Shown here: positions 60,301-64,000 of the stretch, one piece after another
Layout: each line of letters opens with the position of its first letter
Position numbering within the stretch: position 1 is the stretch's first letter
DNA from: Apostichopus japonicus
Lineage: Eukaryota > Echinodermata > Holothuroidea > Aspidochirotida > Stichopodidae
Reading direction: 5' to 3'
Assembly: GCF_037975245.1 (NCBI RefSeq)
Contig: NC_092580.1
Span: forward strand, 17,744,001 to 17,808,000
Length of the DNA: 64,000 nt
Program-made: the position numbers and the translations under genes
The notes under the pieces: model-generated
Seen by the model: the letters and a program-made list of their open reading frames with translations, nothing else
Databases searched by the model: none
Told to the model about the DNA's origin: nothing

Positions 60301-62420
60301 TCACACATAGATGGAATGCCCTTGTACGGAAACTTTGACGTGCCATATTACTTCTTCTATGAGCGAAATGTCAGTTAGTTCAGATTGCAAGCAAATGAAT
60401 TTTTGGGTCGATTTATCCTGTATTCCTGTAAACTATGAGGAAAACGACTATGGTAGTGTGTTTATGTTGGCTATATACACATCAAGCAAAGAGTGTGGAA
60501 CGCCAAAACCGACCAAAATGCAGTACAAAATTATGTGAACCTTATATGTTAATAAAAAGTTCCCGCTTCATAATGACGTGGAACTGTATTAAATCCATTT
60601 GTGGCACTATTGGCACCGCCAAATTTTAAGAACGCAATTTTTGGGGTAAATTTTGGTGGAAAACAAAATTTATTACGGCGATGTGTATTGATGGAATTAC
60701 GCCCGTTTGCTGCTTGTTCACTTTTGGTGCTACATGTTCAAACTTCAGCTGCGTGCTAATGTATCGAAAGCTAAGACAGGACATTAAGAGTTTTTCAGAA
60801 TGGTCACAATGTATGCCACTACGATATTATAACACGTGTACATTGTCACAATTCCTGGTTCTCAAAGCAACAAGTTTTCGCCAAATTTTCTTTCATTACA
60901 TCAAAAGAAATATTTACCATCTTTAAATTCTAGACTAATAAACGATGTGTTTTCCTATTTTCGAGGGTATGAAAGCATAATTATTAAAAATAATATAGGG
61001 AGGGTTCTCTATATAGGGAACTTTGGATGATAAGTTACAGATCTATTGGTTAGGTAAACGTAGCAGCCGGGGGGGGGGGGGGGATATCCGTGGGAGGCAA
61101 ATCCCTATATCCAATTTGAACTGGGACTTCTATACGGCATTACGCGTATTAATAGGTGGATCTTCAAACGGCAGGGTGGGAATTTGTCTCTTTCAGGTTT
61201 TCCGTCCCACCTAACCTATTTAATGTTTTTTTAAGAAAAGTTTGCATGACCTGAGTTGGTCCAAACTAGCAGTGGAATCTGCAATGCTTGGCTCTTGATC
61301 CCTGACTTGCCGAACCTATATGGTGAAATCATGAATATCTCTGAAATAAACTTATTTTTAGGCTATTTTGATCAGAACAATTATCATGCATGTCCTCTTT
61401 ACATCTACTTTACATTACAAGTTTGCAGTGGCGTAGGAATTAGGTACTTTTGAGTGGGGGGGGGGGGCTGAAGACTGATGGCTGGCCTGGGGGAGGGGTC
61501 TAAGGGGCGGCGGTGTCCCCCTCCCCTTTGGATTTTTTTTTGCATTTCCAGGTGGCCACTTCAACCCACCCACTCCATTTTGTATATGTTGCATTTTCAC
61601 CTGGCCTTAGATGCAAATTGGTTCTCCAAATGAGATTTTTTCTCATTTGGAAATGAAAATGGGGTTATCTGACTTGCGAAGCTGGGTGGGGGGGGGGCGG
61701 AATCATACTTCCGCCCCTCCATATTTTTCACTGGGGGGCTGGCGCCCCCCAGCCCCCCGGTTCTCTCATGACAGGTTATTATCTATGCGGTCGTCATTGT
61801 AACGAATCATTTACCAGTAGGAATCAAATTTCGGACTTCAAGGAAACTTGATGGAAATTTCGGAGGAGTTCTATATATATAATAAGAACATTGCATGTAA
61901 GCACATTTCATATGTAGCCAGTGCTTTTTAATTACACATTTTGCTTTACCGTGATTGATGATCGGCATTCAACTGCAGTTGTAGATACATAATACCGTAG
62001 GTAAGCCCAACCATAATAACAATTAACAGAGATATCGAGAAGAGGTGAGGGTTTTCAGGTTCAATTTCCCCAGTTCCCTACCTAGAAGGTTGTTCGTATC
62101 ATTTACTATCAGAGAGGGCGAATCAACTGTCATTTAGCAAAGAACCATTACATTGGCTCTATTGATTGTCAATATTCCATTCACCAAATCTCAAGGTAAA
62201 TTCTTGGTAGGTTGTGCATGCTTGCTATAGGTTTCTAGTAACATACAATTGTCGTTCAATTTTACAAGTATGAAACGTACATTAATATTTTTAGTTTACA
62301 GTGTTCAATATTGATGATGGTGGTTGGGGCTGGGGAGGTGAGAGGAGATGAAGCATGGAACATGAACTGTGAACTTATACGGCACTGAAAAATGTGTAAG
62401 AATGGGGCGTACTTTTTAAT
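60301..62420. other. Non-coding stretch
   Basis: This contains several G- or C-runs (about 61068-61083, 61456-61468 and 61688-61697). The 61430-61760 part ('GCAGTGGCGTAGGAAT', G-run, GC-rich patches) looks like a degraded transposon end, but no partner terminus was found. No coding sequence is recognised. Confidence 0.4.

Positions 62421-64000
<1,580 letters not shown>

Noticed and set aside
61430-61760. hAT-like transposon starting CAGTGGCGTAGG
   Set aside because: The start resembles some hAT termini, but no inverted partner, target duplication or transposase was seen.

Overview
The window is animal (metazoan) nuclear DNA: AT-rich, intron-containing, with few coding exons and a very heavy load of tandem repeats and mobile elements. 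A FAM107-family gene split by GT-AG introns, a Penelope-like retroelement, tRNA-derived and U2-snRNA-derived SINE-like copies, many poly-G/poly-C tracts and a recurring TAGGCCTA palindrome suggest a marine invertebrate, possibly a deuterostome such as an echinoderm. The species assignment is inference.

Layout. Positions 1-7,580 are non-coding with diverged tandem duplications (1.3-2.4 kb and 2.6-3.3 kb) and a telomere-like GGGTTAGGGAT minisatellite (5.35-5.72 kb). Positions 7,583-11,005 hold the one well-supported gene, three coding exons of a FAM107-type short coiled-coil protein on the + strand, with possible 3'UTR exon sequence from 12,145. Positions 12,463-14,300 are a nested mobile-element locus: a (TA)n tract, a tRNA-like SINE head, and a 5'-truncated Penelope-like element with a GIY-YIG domain, identical 79-bp inverted ends carrying hammerhead-like ribozyme cores, and a 14-bp target duplication. 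Positions 14.3-24 kb hold no recognised gene. They contain U2-derived SINE-like copies (19.5-20.3 kb), a 117-bp ATCCTG-rich repeat array (20.9-22.2 kb) and a dispersed 120-bp repeat.

Positions 24,608-25,264 on the minus strand are a frameshifted remnant of a drug/metabolite-type (SLC35G-like) transporter. A 359-bp perfect tandem duplication lies at 28.04-28.76 kb. Two diverged copies of a promoter plus a putative first coding exon lie at 30.27-31.25 kb, the first with Oct, E2F and ATGGCGG motifs and a GC splice donor.

From 31.4 to 55.1 kb the DNA is almost wholly satellite, in this order: a 310/330-bp dimeric higher-order repeat; a 162/176-bp array with a splice-acceptor-like core; a GAACTT inverted-repeat junction; 4.2 kb of strand-asymmetric GGTGAG-type DNA; and a 1.3-kb composite higher-order repeat that alternates CCACC-rich monomers with spacers resembling the neighbouring GTGAG satellite. 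Positions 55.2-62.4 kb are ordinary AT-rich DNA apart from a 19-copy, 22-bp palindromic array (59,885-60,300). The window ends inside a (GTAAGTAAA)n array of more than 1.5 kb.

Most open reading frames in the satellite blocks are by-products of repeat periodicity and are not listed as genes.
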